A stretch of DNA of 64,000 nucleotides from Bryum argenteum (Eukaryota; Streptophyta; Bryopsida; Bryales; Bryaceae): assembly GCA_037043015.1 (NCBI GenBank), contig CM073324.1, forward strand, positions 17,450,597-17,514,596, written 5' to 3'. The position numbers were made by a program, and so were the translations under genes. Shown one piece after another: positions 26,111-35,129 of the stretch. The notes under the pieces were generated by a model. That model saw nothing but the letters and a program-made list of their open reading frames with translations. It searched no databases and had not been told where the DNA came from. The stretch's first letter is position 1. Each line of letters starts with the position of its first letter.

Positions 26111-26224
26111 AGTTCAAAAGATTCTAAGTTCATTGGTCAAAATACGAAAAAACACATTCTAAAACATAAAAATGAAAAAGAAAGATAAGAGGCCGTAGAG
26201 ACTTTAATCACTCCATCGCACTAC

Positions 26225-26881
26225 CTACGTCGTCTGCACTCCAAAATCCTCACTTGAACATTCTTGTCTCGATGGCATCTCCTGCCACCGGAAGCGGATT
26301 GTTTGGTGACATAATCTTGAACAGATAGACTGAGTCAAAAAGGCCTTGTAGCCAAGGCCGTAAACGGAGTCTAAGAAGATATCGACTTGATCACCATGCC
26401 AAGATGGTGGGTGGATCATGGTATGATTGGCGTTGAGCGAAGACTTCAACGGAGAATCATCCACTAATACAATACGATCGGGAGTATTTAAAGACAAACG
26501 CCACCGCACAACGGTTAGATCCTTGAGATACAACGTCTTGTTATTATCGAGCACGTTTTTTGAATAACGAACAATCGGCTTGAGAAAGTGACGGCTCTGT
26601 GCGTTGAAGGAGCAACCCTTCGTGACCACATTCACCATATTGGCGACATTCTTCGAGGTAGCGGAACTCCATATCACAATTTGAGCCCGGCTTCTTACAA
26701 AATTCAACAACTCCGCACAACCAGGTCGAGGATAAACAATCCTCTGCTTACCCTGTTCGAAAGGGCTTCTATAACAGAGGACCCCATTCAAGTCAAACAC
26801 TACAATGTATCGTGGTGGCGGTACCTTTGTTTTTTCTTTTGGGAGGCTCGGCCCGATAACTCCTTTCGGGAGTCTCTCTGC
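26225..26881 (-). CDS. FCP1/NIF-like HAD phosphatase domain (3' exon)
   Basis: An exon after acceptor TTGATTTCTGCAG encodes about 218 residues ending at a TGA (26225-26227). The frame reads YIVVFDLNGVLCYRSP (HAD motif I; Asp nucleophile present, second Asp replaced by Asn as in some plant relatives), RPGCAELLNFVRSRAQIVIWSSAT (motif II) and DRIVLVDDSPLKS (motif III), then PPSWHGDQVD. Such domains dephosphorylate phosphoserine/threonine proteins, and the parent family includes RNA polymerase II CTD phosphatases; the substrate here is unknown. It lies downstream of, and on the same strand as, the exons at 27.2-30.4 kb. It could be the last exon of that gene or a separate gene. Splice phase across 27.2-26.9 kb could not be resolved. 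Confidence 0.65.
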   Translation of the reverse strand, partial: AERLPKGVIGPSLPKEKTKVPPPRYIVVFDLNGVLCYRSPFEQGKQRIVYPRPGCAELLNFVRSRAQIVIWSSATSKNVANMVNVVTKGCSFNAQSRHFLKPIVRYSKNVLDNNKTLYLKDLTVVRWRLSLNTPDRIVLVDDSPLKSSLNANHTMIHPPSWHGDQVDIFLDSVYGLGYKAFLTQSICSRLCHQTIRFRWQEMPSRQECSSEDFGVQTT

Positions 26882-27194
26882 AGAAATCAATATTGGAATC
26901 GCGATTAATCGGTATGGTAAAGGAAGAAGTCAAACCATGAGCAAGAACGATGAGGAAATTAACTACGTACCCTTGGGATCATTACACTGTACCACCTGTT
27001 CCACAGGACTAACCGCACTTGGTGCAGCACCTGAGATCGGGCGACCGCCCGATAAGGTGTTTACATCGACTAAGTGCTCCCCCTGGGAACCAATAATTAT
27101 CAATACCAAATTAACATTGAAACTTGGAATTCAAAGAGTAGGCATAAAGTTAAACACCATGTGCAAGAAATTGCAAGGACTTGCTCAAAAATAC

Positions 27195-27534
27195 CTCGAA
27201 ATTAGTGGTAAAGTGTCATGTCGGGACTTAATGGACTTTTCGTTGTGTCGCGAGGCTTTTGATACCGGAATATTTTTCACCTTCGTCCTCCCTCCTTCCT
27301 CCCGCCCCTCAGCTGTCAACAAGTCCCTGACATTCGCCTTCCGCTTATTTGAAGGCTCTAACTCCTGCGTTACTAACAAAGCTTTCCCGCGAGGTTCTTC
27401 ACGAATAGCCAAGGCGTCGAAAACAATCTCCGTTGAACGCTCCACCGCCTCAACTCCCGCAGATGACTCCTCCATTGCAGTATCTTCAACTTCCGCGGAA
27501 ACGGCCTTGTCCCTAGGTACTATCTGAAACGCCC
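27195..27534 (-). CDS. charged linker exon (putative)
   Basis: The frame from I-V-P-R-D-K-A at 27534, after acceptor GGGCGTTTCAG, to a donor AG|GTATTT near 27195 encodes about 110 Glu/Lys-rich residues (EDTAMEESSAGVEAVER...). It lies between the Ser/Ala-rich exon at 27520-28239 and the FCP1-like exon. Its reading phase differs from the preceding exon's terminal frame, so either a donor inside that exon is used or a frameshift separates them. No domain recognised. Confidence 0.4.
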
Positions 27535-28239
27535 GCTAAAGGAATGTCCCCGAGTACGAACTCCGTCAGGATGCTCACTTGCACGATCGCGAGCTGGACT
27601 CATTCTCTCGAGATCAGTCATGGAGTCCACCATGCATGAGTCCAGAGGTTCTACTTCGCCGGCACCCGCATTTGCAGCATCAATGATGGGGCGATCGCCC
27701 GATAGCCCAATTAAAGCTAGTGCTGTGTCTGGAACTGATCCATCCAATGAATTCTCTTGAATGGACGCCTCAACGTCCGCATTAGCTTCGTTAAGGGGTG
27801 ACTCTGCCATCGCATCTTCTTGCGACTGTGAAGCATCCTGTCTGCTTGATGATACAACTTGGTTAGAACCGATGCCGGGGATAGCTTCCGATCGCAGCGG
27901 AGTAGAACGATCGATGGGATTCTCAGCTCTTTGGGGTTCGTCAGTGTCGGACTTCTGAGGTGAAGAATTCCGTCGCTGTTCAACTCGAGTCACCTGTATT
28001 AAGGTCGATGTAGTGGGGTTAGCTACCATGTCACGGACTGGATGCACTTGTTGCATGTCATATGCAAGAGTACGCAACGGCAGGTGCCTTGTATGAACTC
28101 GCTCCGCATACTTTCTAGCTATAGAGATAGAATCCCTATAGCCTGATCCAGGCAACTGAGCCCACGAATTTTCATCAGTGAGATCAGCGTTAGACATAGA
28201 AAGTTTCCCGACATACATATTAGCATGGAACAGTACTTC
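27520..28239 (-). CDS. exon of methyltransferase-like gene, disordered region
   Basis: Starts after acceptor CCATGCAG (28240-28247) in phase 0 with the exon at 28344-28775 (frame E-V-L-F-H-A-N-M-Y-V-G-K-L-S) and stays open for about 239 codons to a TAG at 27520. The first ~75 residues look ordered; the rest is Ser/Asp/Glu/Ala-rich and probably disordered. A GATC palindrome (27686-27703) lies inside the frame and is translated as part of L-S-G-D-R-P-I. Function unknown. Confidence 0.55.
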   Translation of the reverse strand, partial: EVLFHANMYVGKLSMSNADLTDENSWAQLPGSGYRDSISIARKYAERVHTRHLPLRTLAYDMQQVHPVRDMVANPTTSTLIQVTRVEQRRNSSPQKSDTDEPQRAENPIDRSTPLRSEAIPGIGSNQVVSSSRQDASQSQEDAMAESPLNEANADVEASIQENSLDGSVPDTALALIGLSGDRPIIDAANAGAGEVEPLDSCMVDSMTDLERMSPARDRASEHPDGVRTRGHSFSGRFR

Positions 28240-28343
28240 CTGCATGGGTCACAGAACAAGTAGAGTCGGCAAAAGTTAATTAAGGATGAATTGATAGAGT
28301 GCCATATATCTCTTTACAAAAAGCTTAGAAATGTTTATCATAC

Positions 28344-28775
28344 CAGGCTCGAATCCTCGGCAGCATGAGTTCGAGCTTCGTCATTGCCTAGTTGAAACAG
28401 TGCCCTGGCCGCAGATGTAGTTGTTCCCGCACTGGACTGTGCATGGGGTGCGAGGGATGCAGAATCAACGTCCATAGCGGCGTTGCGTATGCTATCGTCA
28501 GCCCCGTCAATGCTATCGCCAGTGTTGGGGCTTACAAGATCGACATCGATGTTGCGACGGGAAGCTGATCTAGTGTTATGCATCGAAGTTGTGGAAGGGT
28601 CCGTTGAACGCGAAGAAGAACTACACGATGATTTGTCGAAAGAAGAGATGACGGCGCGCAGATTCTCGAAATTGACATCTTTGGTGATGACAGCCCACAT
28701 TCGTTCGGTTCGACTTTTGGCATCGTCCAGCTTAGAATCGTTCTCAACGAATTCCAAGACCGTGGCGTTGTTCCT
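28344..28775 (-). CDS. exon of methyltransferase-like gene, end of motif I and linker
   Basis: Bounded by acceptor CATGCGCAG and donor CTG|GTATGA, 144 codons, phase 0 at both ends. Joined to the upstream exon it completes a segment in which F-T-N-V-G-L is followed by R-N-N-A-T-V-L-E-F-V-E-N-D. This spacing resembles the AdoMet-binding motif I (FxGxGN...A...V..E.D) of beta-type DNA N4/N6 methyltransferases. The remainder is Ser/Thr/Asp-rich linker. Ser-rich low complexity makes homology calls hard here. Confidence 0.55.
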
Positions 28776-28828
28776 CTGCGCATGACAGAGAGCGTGACAT
28801 AAGAAGATTAGTGAAATCCTCTACAAGG

Positions 28829-28979
28829 ATGGGGCGATCCCCGATGCGCACGACGTAGAGTGATAGAAGAAGGTTAGTGAAATTCACTACACGATGGGGC
28901 GATCCCCGATGTGGATGACGAGTAGAGAGACAAAATAGAGGTAGTGAAATCCTCTGAACGGATGGGGCGATCCCCCGAT
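28829..28979. repeat. ~66-bp tandem triplicate with palindromes in an intron
   Basis: Three adjacent units (marker TAGTGAAATYCWCT followed by GATGGGGCGATCCCC) at 28810-28980 each end in a shortened form of the GATC palindrome (28829-28845, 28894-28910, 28962-28979). They fall in the intron between exons 28344-28775 and 29038-30417. Confidence 0.8.
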
Positions 28980-29037
28980 AAACTACCAGGTTTACATCAC
29001 AGAGACACTACTGCCACTGAAGAACTTGATAACTTAC

Positions 29038-30417
29038 CAGTCCGACGTTAGTAAAATTTGGTCCTCCGTGCAGATTGACAAGAAGTATATCCTGCCTAAG
29101 AAAGGAGCTGAACATTGCCAAGGCAGTGCTCAAATTCAAAGATGCAGTTCCTTGAATTCGCCATTCGCGGTCGACGGTGTCATCGGCAAACTGAACTGCT
29201 GAGTAGAGGGCCGACAGCCTCTCCCGAGATCCCCTCTCCCGCTCGAAGTAGAAATCAAAGTCTGAACGTCTTCCACGAGTGGTTCTTCCAAAGATGAAAA
29301 CGATATATACGAGAACCTGGGAACCGATGTCACATGGAGGAAATTCATCATCAGGTTGTGGAAGGTAGTGAACCACATGATAATCCCATGGTGATGAGCT
29401 CGATCTTCTCTTCCGCACCTCTATCTCCTTAGCAATTTGTGACATTCCGTGCACGTCCGTAATAATGATTGCAGGTGACTGAATATCGATTTTTGCGTTT
29501 TCCTTCACCTCGCATGCGTCGAAAATGCCTGAAAGTCTTCTGTCTTCAAGCAATCTTGGCTTCGACTTTCCATTCTCTGCAGTTGTGAAGCAGAAACAGA
29601 GGAAGAGGAATTTTACTTCCTCGTTGTTGTCCATTATCCAGTCAAGAACCTCGCCATTCTCTTTCATCGTGGCACTGAGGTTCCCTTTAAACCAGTCAAA
29701 TGTGGCGCATTTGTACTTCTTGGAAAACGAATCATCGACTTCGAGTTCGAGTCGGTCAGTTGCCCCCTCGCCATAGGACTCGTAGACGCTCTTGATATGT
29801 TCGGGGAGGTCGCCTTCCTTGGGATTCTTCACTAAGTTGTCGAGTCGGCGATTAAAGTAGAGCTCACCCTCCGGGAGTTTCGACCGCGAAAGTAGTGCCA
29901 TCATAGTGTCGCGAGTATAACCCCGTTCCCTAGCGAGATCATCCCATTCAAGCGCTGTATAAGGAACGTATTCTGCCTTCTTGCTAGGAAGCGGCTTATC
30001 CTTAAAGAGATTCATAAGCTCGTCCTTCATGACTCGGATCCTCTTCTCCTGGTTACAAAAATCCACCATCGACATCAAAGTTGGAGGTACGCTTTTCGAG
30101 TGTGTACTCTTGACGCAGATTTTCTTCTCCTGGATATAAGTGGCAACAACCGCGACATCCTCATTCCGCATATTGTGCAGAATCTTTAAGTCGTTTTCAA
30201 CAAAATTCTTCCTGCCGCTAAACCCTTGCTCATGCGGAGGTACTACCTTTCCCCATTGGTCAGGAAGTCTTCCTGCTAACCACTCGTTCTCAATCGAAAC
30301 CCACTTGTCGAAATGATCGTTCTCGAGGTAAAGCAACGGAAGCCTACCGTCACCTGCATTCTTGGATTTCACTGTTTTTCCTGCGAATATCAGCTTCACC
30401 TTTGGAAGAAACTCATT
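29038..30417 (-). CDS. large exon, DNA N4/N6-methyltransferase-like protein
   Basis: 460 codons open between acceptor TTTCTTTTGTGCAG and donor CTG|GTAAGT, beginning N-E-F-L-P-K-V-K-L-I-F. The C-terminal third resembles a permuted (motif IV before motif I) beta-class DNA methyltransferase. SPAIIITDVHG stands where a DPPY motif is expected. HYLPQ, FGRTTRGRRSDFDF and SALYSAVQFADD follow, and the exon closes with ILLVNLHGGPNFTNVG, a motif-I-like loop continued by the next exon. If so, the catalytic DPPY tetrad is absent, and activity is doubtful. The N-terminal 250 residues are unrecognised. An ATG exists upstream at 30477 inside a GATC palindrome, but it precedes the acceptor and is probably intronic. 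The family call is an inference from motif spacing only. Confidence 0.55.
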
Positions 30418-30679
30418 CTGCACAAAAGAAACAAATCGTTGTGAGCAAGCCTGTTTGGCATGGGTGGGTCGCCCCATGCAATACCCTACACACCAGGGTA
30501 CTCAGAAATCACATGGGGCGATCGCCCGATGAGTTCATCAAAGTCAAATAAATATTCTCAGATACCATTTTGAATCCTCTAATCAATTTGTACATCGGGC
30601 GATCGCCCGATGGTCTATATGAAAACCGAAGCTCAGATCTACCACCTTCGAATATGAACATAATAAGGTCATCTCACCT

Positions 30680-31977
30680 TAAATTGAGAGGAATGCACGC
30701 GTCCACATAAAGCGGCATCGGCTTTCCCATATCGTTCCACGCTACTCGGCGTTCGCGAGTGTTGCGCGAAAACGTTTGTTCCGTTCGCTCGCCCGCAACA
30801 TCTTGATTTAAAACACGGGAGAGGTAAAGTAGCTTCGAATCGACTCTCGGGGCACCAGGTGGGATGATGCTAAACTTTTCCAAAGAATCCTCTCTTATAG
30901 TCGAAAGTCGCTCCTTATTCGCGAGAACCTTCGGTGTGAGTCGCTCATCGTGTCTTTGCCACCAATGATATAGTAGTGAGTAGCGACTTGAATGCCCCTT
31001 CTTCTCGGGCTTCGTTGTGAAGTATATCGGCTTGTTGTTCGGAATCCCTTAAGTGGCAAAACGATCACCGAGCTCTAACCATGCTCATGTCCGCACGATT
31101 TCTACCGCCATCGCAATGCGATCAACCCCGTCTTGAACCAGGCCTCGGTACACAATCTTCCCGGGAGGAGCGCGGTGAAGGTGGTCGTAGTGCACATGGA
31201 GCTCCTTGCCGTCTGCACCCTTCCATGATTCCATCCCGACAAGATCGTCTGAATGATGAATATACGAGGGGAGAACTCGGTATCGTATAACTTTCGATTT
31301 CTTCCCTCAACTCGGGAGTTAACCGCTTACTATCTTCGGTAGAAATTCACCGCATCTGCGAGTGATAGTTTTTTGCCGCTTTCTACTTTGTCCGTTGTAC
31401 CCTTTTTTTGGACGTTTCGGCTTTATCGGTGACTTCCGCTTCTTGCTCGCGGATGCCGTTGCCGGCGGGTCCTCCCAACAACAAAGCAGATTCGTCTAGG
31501 GCATCGATGAGAAGCTCCCACGACTTCTCAATATCCTCCACCGTAAGTCGTGGGTCGTCGTATATTTCAAACCCCCTCTCGATGTGATGCCGATAACGCC
31601 GAGTCTAACTTCCCAGCGTCAACACTCGACCCATATCGTCGGTTATTCTTCTCCTTCCCGAGTGGCGGCTCTTCAATTATTAGTACAACTCTGCAGACCC
31701 ATTATTTCGTGGCACCTTCATTCCAAGAACTTGGACACCTCTTTTTGTACTCTTAAACTTCCCCCTCCCGCCTAATACCGGGACGATACGGGCTCGCTCG
31801 TCTGGTTTCTTTTGCCAAATCAACCCCCAGGCTTCTAGTTTAGGATCAGCTGTGAAAGTCATTCCGACAACGGTTCCGTCATCCAACTCGTAGAATTCTT
31901 CACGAAGCCAGGTATTGACATATCGGGATAGGCGTTTTGGCTGAAGTTCCGCAGGTGCCTCTGTATAATTTGGATGA
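30680..31977 (-). pseudogene. decayed 5' exons of the methyltransferase-like gene
   Basis: From acceptor GATTCCTGCAG (exon from 31977) the frames read coherently, but in pieces. The first is HPNYTEAPAELQPKRLSRYV...TVVGMTFTADPKLEAWGLIW, ending at a TAA at ~31680. A shifted frame holds DDPRLTVEDIEKSWELLIDA, and another holds LPSYIHHSDDLVGMESWKG (~31260). It continues through VHYDHLHRAPPGKIVYRGLV, a TGA (~31083), a TAA (~31050), then IPNNKPIYFTTKPEKKGHSS and LYLSRVLNQDVAGERTEQTF to donor AAG|GTGAGA at ~30679. At least three frameshifts and two in-frame stops make this part non-functional. The junction to the 30417 exon is also out of phase by one base. Confidence 0.7.
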
Positions 31978-32061
31978 CTGCAGGAATCAACTTGAGCTGT
32001 CAGTTTCTCACAGTGGACATTCTGATATACTCTAACAAACTGACTGCAACTAACACTTATG

Positions 32062-32168
32062 ATGGGGGGATCGCCCCATCCAATAGGACATATCGGGCGA
32101 TCGCCCCATTGGCATATCAGCATCGTGTGGGCCCCCATCAACAAGGACACATCGGGCGATCGCCCCAT
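32062..32168. repeat. cluster of GATC palindromes in an intron or flank
   Basis: Palindromes at 32062-32079, 32092-32109 and 32151-32168, with a degenerate copy at 32122-32138, spaced about 30 bases apart. This is the same spacing as the array that begins at 32323. Confidence 0.85.
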
Positions 32169-32322
32169 CTGATCACCACTTCTATGATTCGAAGGGCTGT
32201 GCGTATAATACACAACGATTATTAAGTCTTCCTACTTAACTACAAGCATAATCTAACGAAATGAATATTGAGATACGCCATTTTTGGAACTAAGTTCTTA
32301 GTCCTCGTTAGAACTAAGCATC

Positions 32323-32660
32323 ATCGAGCGATCGCTCCATCTACTGACCAGCATCGGGCGATCGCCCCATCCACTTACCAGCATCAGGTTAGAGCCTCAT
32401 GCTACCAACGGGTTAGGAGCATGGGGCGATCGCCCCATCTGCTTAGCAGCATGGGGCGATCGCCCCATCTACTCAGCAGCATGGGGCGATCGCCCCATCT
32501 GCTTAGCAGCATCGGGCGATCGCCCCATCTGCTCAGCAGATCGGGCGATGGCCCCATCTCGCCAAAGCAAGACGGCGATCGCCCCATCTGCCAAAGCAGA
32601 CATGGGGCGATCGCCCCATCTGCTTAGCAGCATCGGGCGATCGCCCCATCTGCTTGGCAT
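32323..32660. repeat. 30-bp minisatellite of alternating palindromes
   Basis: Eleven to twelve units of about 30 bp. Each joins the 18-bp palindrome ATSGGGCGATCGCCCCAT to a 12-bp spacer CTGCTTAGCAGC, itself an inverted repeat (CTGCT-T-AGCAG). Starts are 32323, 32353, 32383, 32421, 32451, 32481, 32511, 32540, 32571, 32602 and 32632. The array has a stop-free frame on both strands, so the predicted ORFs across it (MGRSPD/GDRPM repeats) are simply translations of the repeat. Confidence 0.92.
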
Positions 32661-33265
32661 CAATCACATTGTATTCCTTGCAATCAATCACGAGAAAATT
32701 TCTCTATAAGTTGTACGGACAACGCATCTACGGATCCCCGGTGCATCAAATCAACTCGTAAATCAACGTGTTTGATTATCGAAATTCTATGCCTTCTTCC
32801 AACTTACTTCATTTCGGTATGATCGGCTTCTTCGATTGAGTCCGATGCGTCGGTTACTAATCGTTGCCGCCGCTCAAACACCGCCTGCACTTTGTCGGGC
32901 TGTCCTAATTATCCGTGCGGTGCTCTTAGTTCGCGCCACGCTTGATTACTGGTAGTCGAACAATCCTAGAATTCACAGGGTATACATGAGTCCTACTTGA
33001 AGAACAGGAATCAATCTCTCAGTCGGATGTATGTTGACGACATTTGCATTGGGATTATAAGACATTGCATTTTTTGAGAAGCCAGATTGAGAAGTTTCAG
33101 AAGCCAGATTCAGTCTGAGTAGCAAGATCCTAAGCTTAAGAACAGTTTAACTGATCGAATCACAGACAGAGGCAAAAACAGAAATTAGGTTTTCATTTGG
33201 GTTCTAGAAATTACAGAAGAAGGCCCAAATTAGGTTTTCTAAAACCCTCAGACTACACAATTTAC

Positions 33266-33343
33266 CTTGATGACGCAAAAGGCTGCCTTCAAAATGCTGC
33301 ACCAAGCGTCGAACTCCGATTGCACCGAGATGTTCGCCGCCAC
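33266..33343 (-). pseudogene. possible first exon with lost start codon
   Basis: On the minus strand GTG at 33343-33341 begins 26 codons (V-A-A-N-I-S-V-Q-S-E-F-D-A-W-C-S...) up to a donor ATCAAG|GTAAAT. The context suggests a former ATG-GCG start of the decayed gene downstream at 31.98 kb. This is an inference; no expression signal is visible, and no phase-compatible second exon was identified. Confidence 0.3.
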
Positions 33344-33419
33344 AACGCACCTAATGACAAAAATGAACAAAGCACTCACTACGAGGATCAGTTCTCGCTA
33401 CGATTCGGAGCTCCAGTAG

Positions 33420-34000
33420 CTTAGACGGGCAGCGATCTCACTCGGACTATCAAAAATCTCAACAATCCAAAAAATTAGAATCGCAACACTCTGAAATGTC
33501 ACTAATACCTTTCAAGTAGCAGAATTGCGCCTTCGACAGCACGCGCAGAAGTCGCTCACGCTGAAAAAGTCCAAAATTTACTCGTAATACTCGCGAATCT
33601 TCCAAAGCACTCGCAAAACTCTGCTTTCAACTTCAATACTCGCAATACTCGCTCAACTTCCAAAGCACTCGAACTGATCCTCGCTCAACTCATTCGTTTC
33701 ATTCGTTGCGAGAACTGATCCTCGCAAAGCACTCGACTGGGAGAACTGATCCTCGCTTTAGAACTGGCTAAAGTCGCAGGAGAACGCGCGCGCATTAAAA
33801 CTCAACAGAAGTCGCTCAATTCTCACAGGATTGCAGCAAACACGCGCTAAACGAATAGAATGGAAGAGAAAACAAAATGAAAGTGAGGGAGCGCGGGAAG
33901 TGACGAACGCCTCTTCATCATTATTCTCATCACTCTTCATCAATCCATCATTACCGTCCTCTTCTCAGCCGCCAAATCTCACCAACGGCAACCTGCCACG
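33420..34000. other. no gene seen; short CTCGC-rich repeats
   Basis: Short imperfect repeats of ACTCGCAATACTCGC and GAACTGATCCTCGC (three copies, 33670-33760) occupy much of this stretch. Two small ORFs overlap in opposite directions. Position upstream of the minus-strand gene could make it a former promoter, but no element is recognised. Confidence 0.5.
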
Positions 34001-34400
34001 TGTACTTACTTTTACTGTACTCATTATTTACTGCTTCCGTATTTACTATTTACTGTATTTACTGTATTGCCTTTAACTTTTACTGTATTAACTTTTATTG
34101 TATTTACTTTTATTTATTTACTTTTACCTATTTACGTTTACTGTGTTTACTTTAACTGTACTTTTACTTTACTTTTTCTGTACTTTTGCTTTACTATACT
34201 TTTACTTTAATTTTACTGTACTTTTACTTTACTTTTACTGTTCTTTTACATTACTGTACTTTTACTTTACTTTTACTGTTCTTTTACATTACTGTACTTT
34301 TACTTTACTTTTACTGTTCTTTTACTTTACTGTACTTTTACTTTAATTTTAGTGTACTGTTACTTTACTTTTACTGTTCAGTTACTTTACTTTTCTGTAC
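34000..34400. repeat. TTTACTGTACTTTTACTTTA low-complexity repeat
   Basis: About 400 bases of T-rich sequence built from ACTGT/ACTTT/TTTAC words. In its middle is a ~39-bp higher-order unit (TTTTACTGTTCTTTTACATT near 34236, 34276 and 34314). The resulting Leu/Phe/Tyr-rich frames are artefacts. Confidence 0.85.
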
Positions 34401-34533
34401 TTAGTAATTACAGACTAATTACACAATTTAGTGTAAGTTTATTTTATTTTCAAAAATTGAACTACTTTGTTATTAGTATTCTTAAAATTACAATGTCACA
34501 TTTTTTGCTTAAAATACGAGACAAAATCTAAAT

Positions 34534-34824
34534 TTAACCCTTAAAAGTCCCTTGGGGATAGTACGTACCTTGTCGTATAATAAGAAATTCGTTAACCCCT
34601 AAAGGTTTGAGCGTGCCGTGGCGACCAGTAGAATACGGTGTATTTTGGTTGTATTTGGAGTGAATGCACACCTTTAATGGGTTTGAGTTCAAAGAAGAAG
34701 TTGACATTTGAATCAATACGGTTCTAGTGAGCTATTACGATTCCAGTTTAGAGTTTCTTGTTGGTAGCAAAACCATATTATACGACAGCAGACATACTAT
34801 CCCCAAGGGACTTTTAAGGGTTAA
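34534..34824 (+). mobile_element. TTAACCC-end TIR element, complete copy
   Basis: 291 bp bounded by TTAACCCTTAAAAGTCCCTT (left) and its reverse complement at the right end (AAGGGACTTTTAAGGGTTAA). The inverted repeats extend for about 45 bases, including GGGGATAGTACGT and CGTATAAT. The same interior occurs at 5718-5961, and a second element with related ends lies at 61135-61506. This is a non-autonomous DNA-transposon structure; the superfamily is not assignable without a clear target duplication. Confidence 0.75.
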
Positions 34825-35129
34825 AGGTGTTCATTCTTTCGAATACACCCAAAATACACCATATTCTACTAGCCGCTGAGAACAAGCGCTTAGACCTCTA
34901 GGGCTAAACATTCCTACATGGATAAGATAATTACCATGTTCAAAACTTGTGTATTGATACATGAGGGAATAGTGTAATTTGTTTATGAGAATACTCCACC
35001 TCAAAGGCAACAACATGATTCATGACAATGCTCTTATATATTCTTGTACGGATTCCAAGCGTTGTGAGCAAATTGGTATTTGCAACTTCTAGATTCTATT
35101 TTTACCGTAAATCTCGATTTAAATATGTA

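Noticed and set aside
29038-30477. Start codon at 30477 (M-G-R-P-T-H) for the large minus-strand ORF
   Set aside because: The ATG is the edge of a GATC palindrome and precedes a strong splice acceptor at ~30418, so the first 20 codons are probably intronic.
32323-32660. CRISPR array (regular repeats with 12-base spacers)
   Set aside because: Spacers are near-identical and too short, there are no cas genes, and the DNA is a plant nuclear sequence; it is a minisatellite.
32268-32663. ORFs encoding repeated M-G-R-S-P-H-L-L-S / G-D-R-P-M-L-L-S peptides on both strands
   Set aside because: They are translations of the stop-free 30-bp palindrome array, not evidence of a repeat protein.
34098-34404. 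Leu/Phe/Tyr-rich ORFs resembling membrane proteins
   Set aside because: Product of the TTTACTGTACTTTTAC low-complexity repeat.
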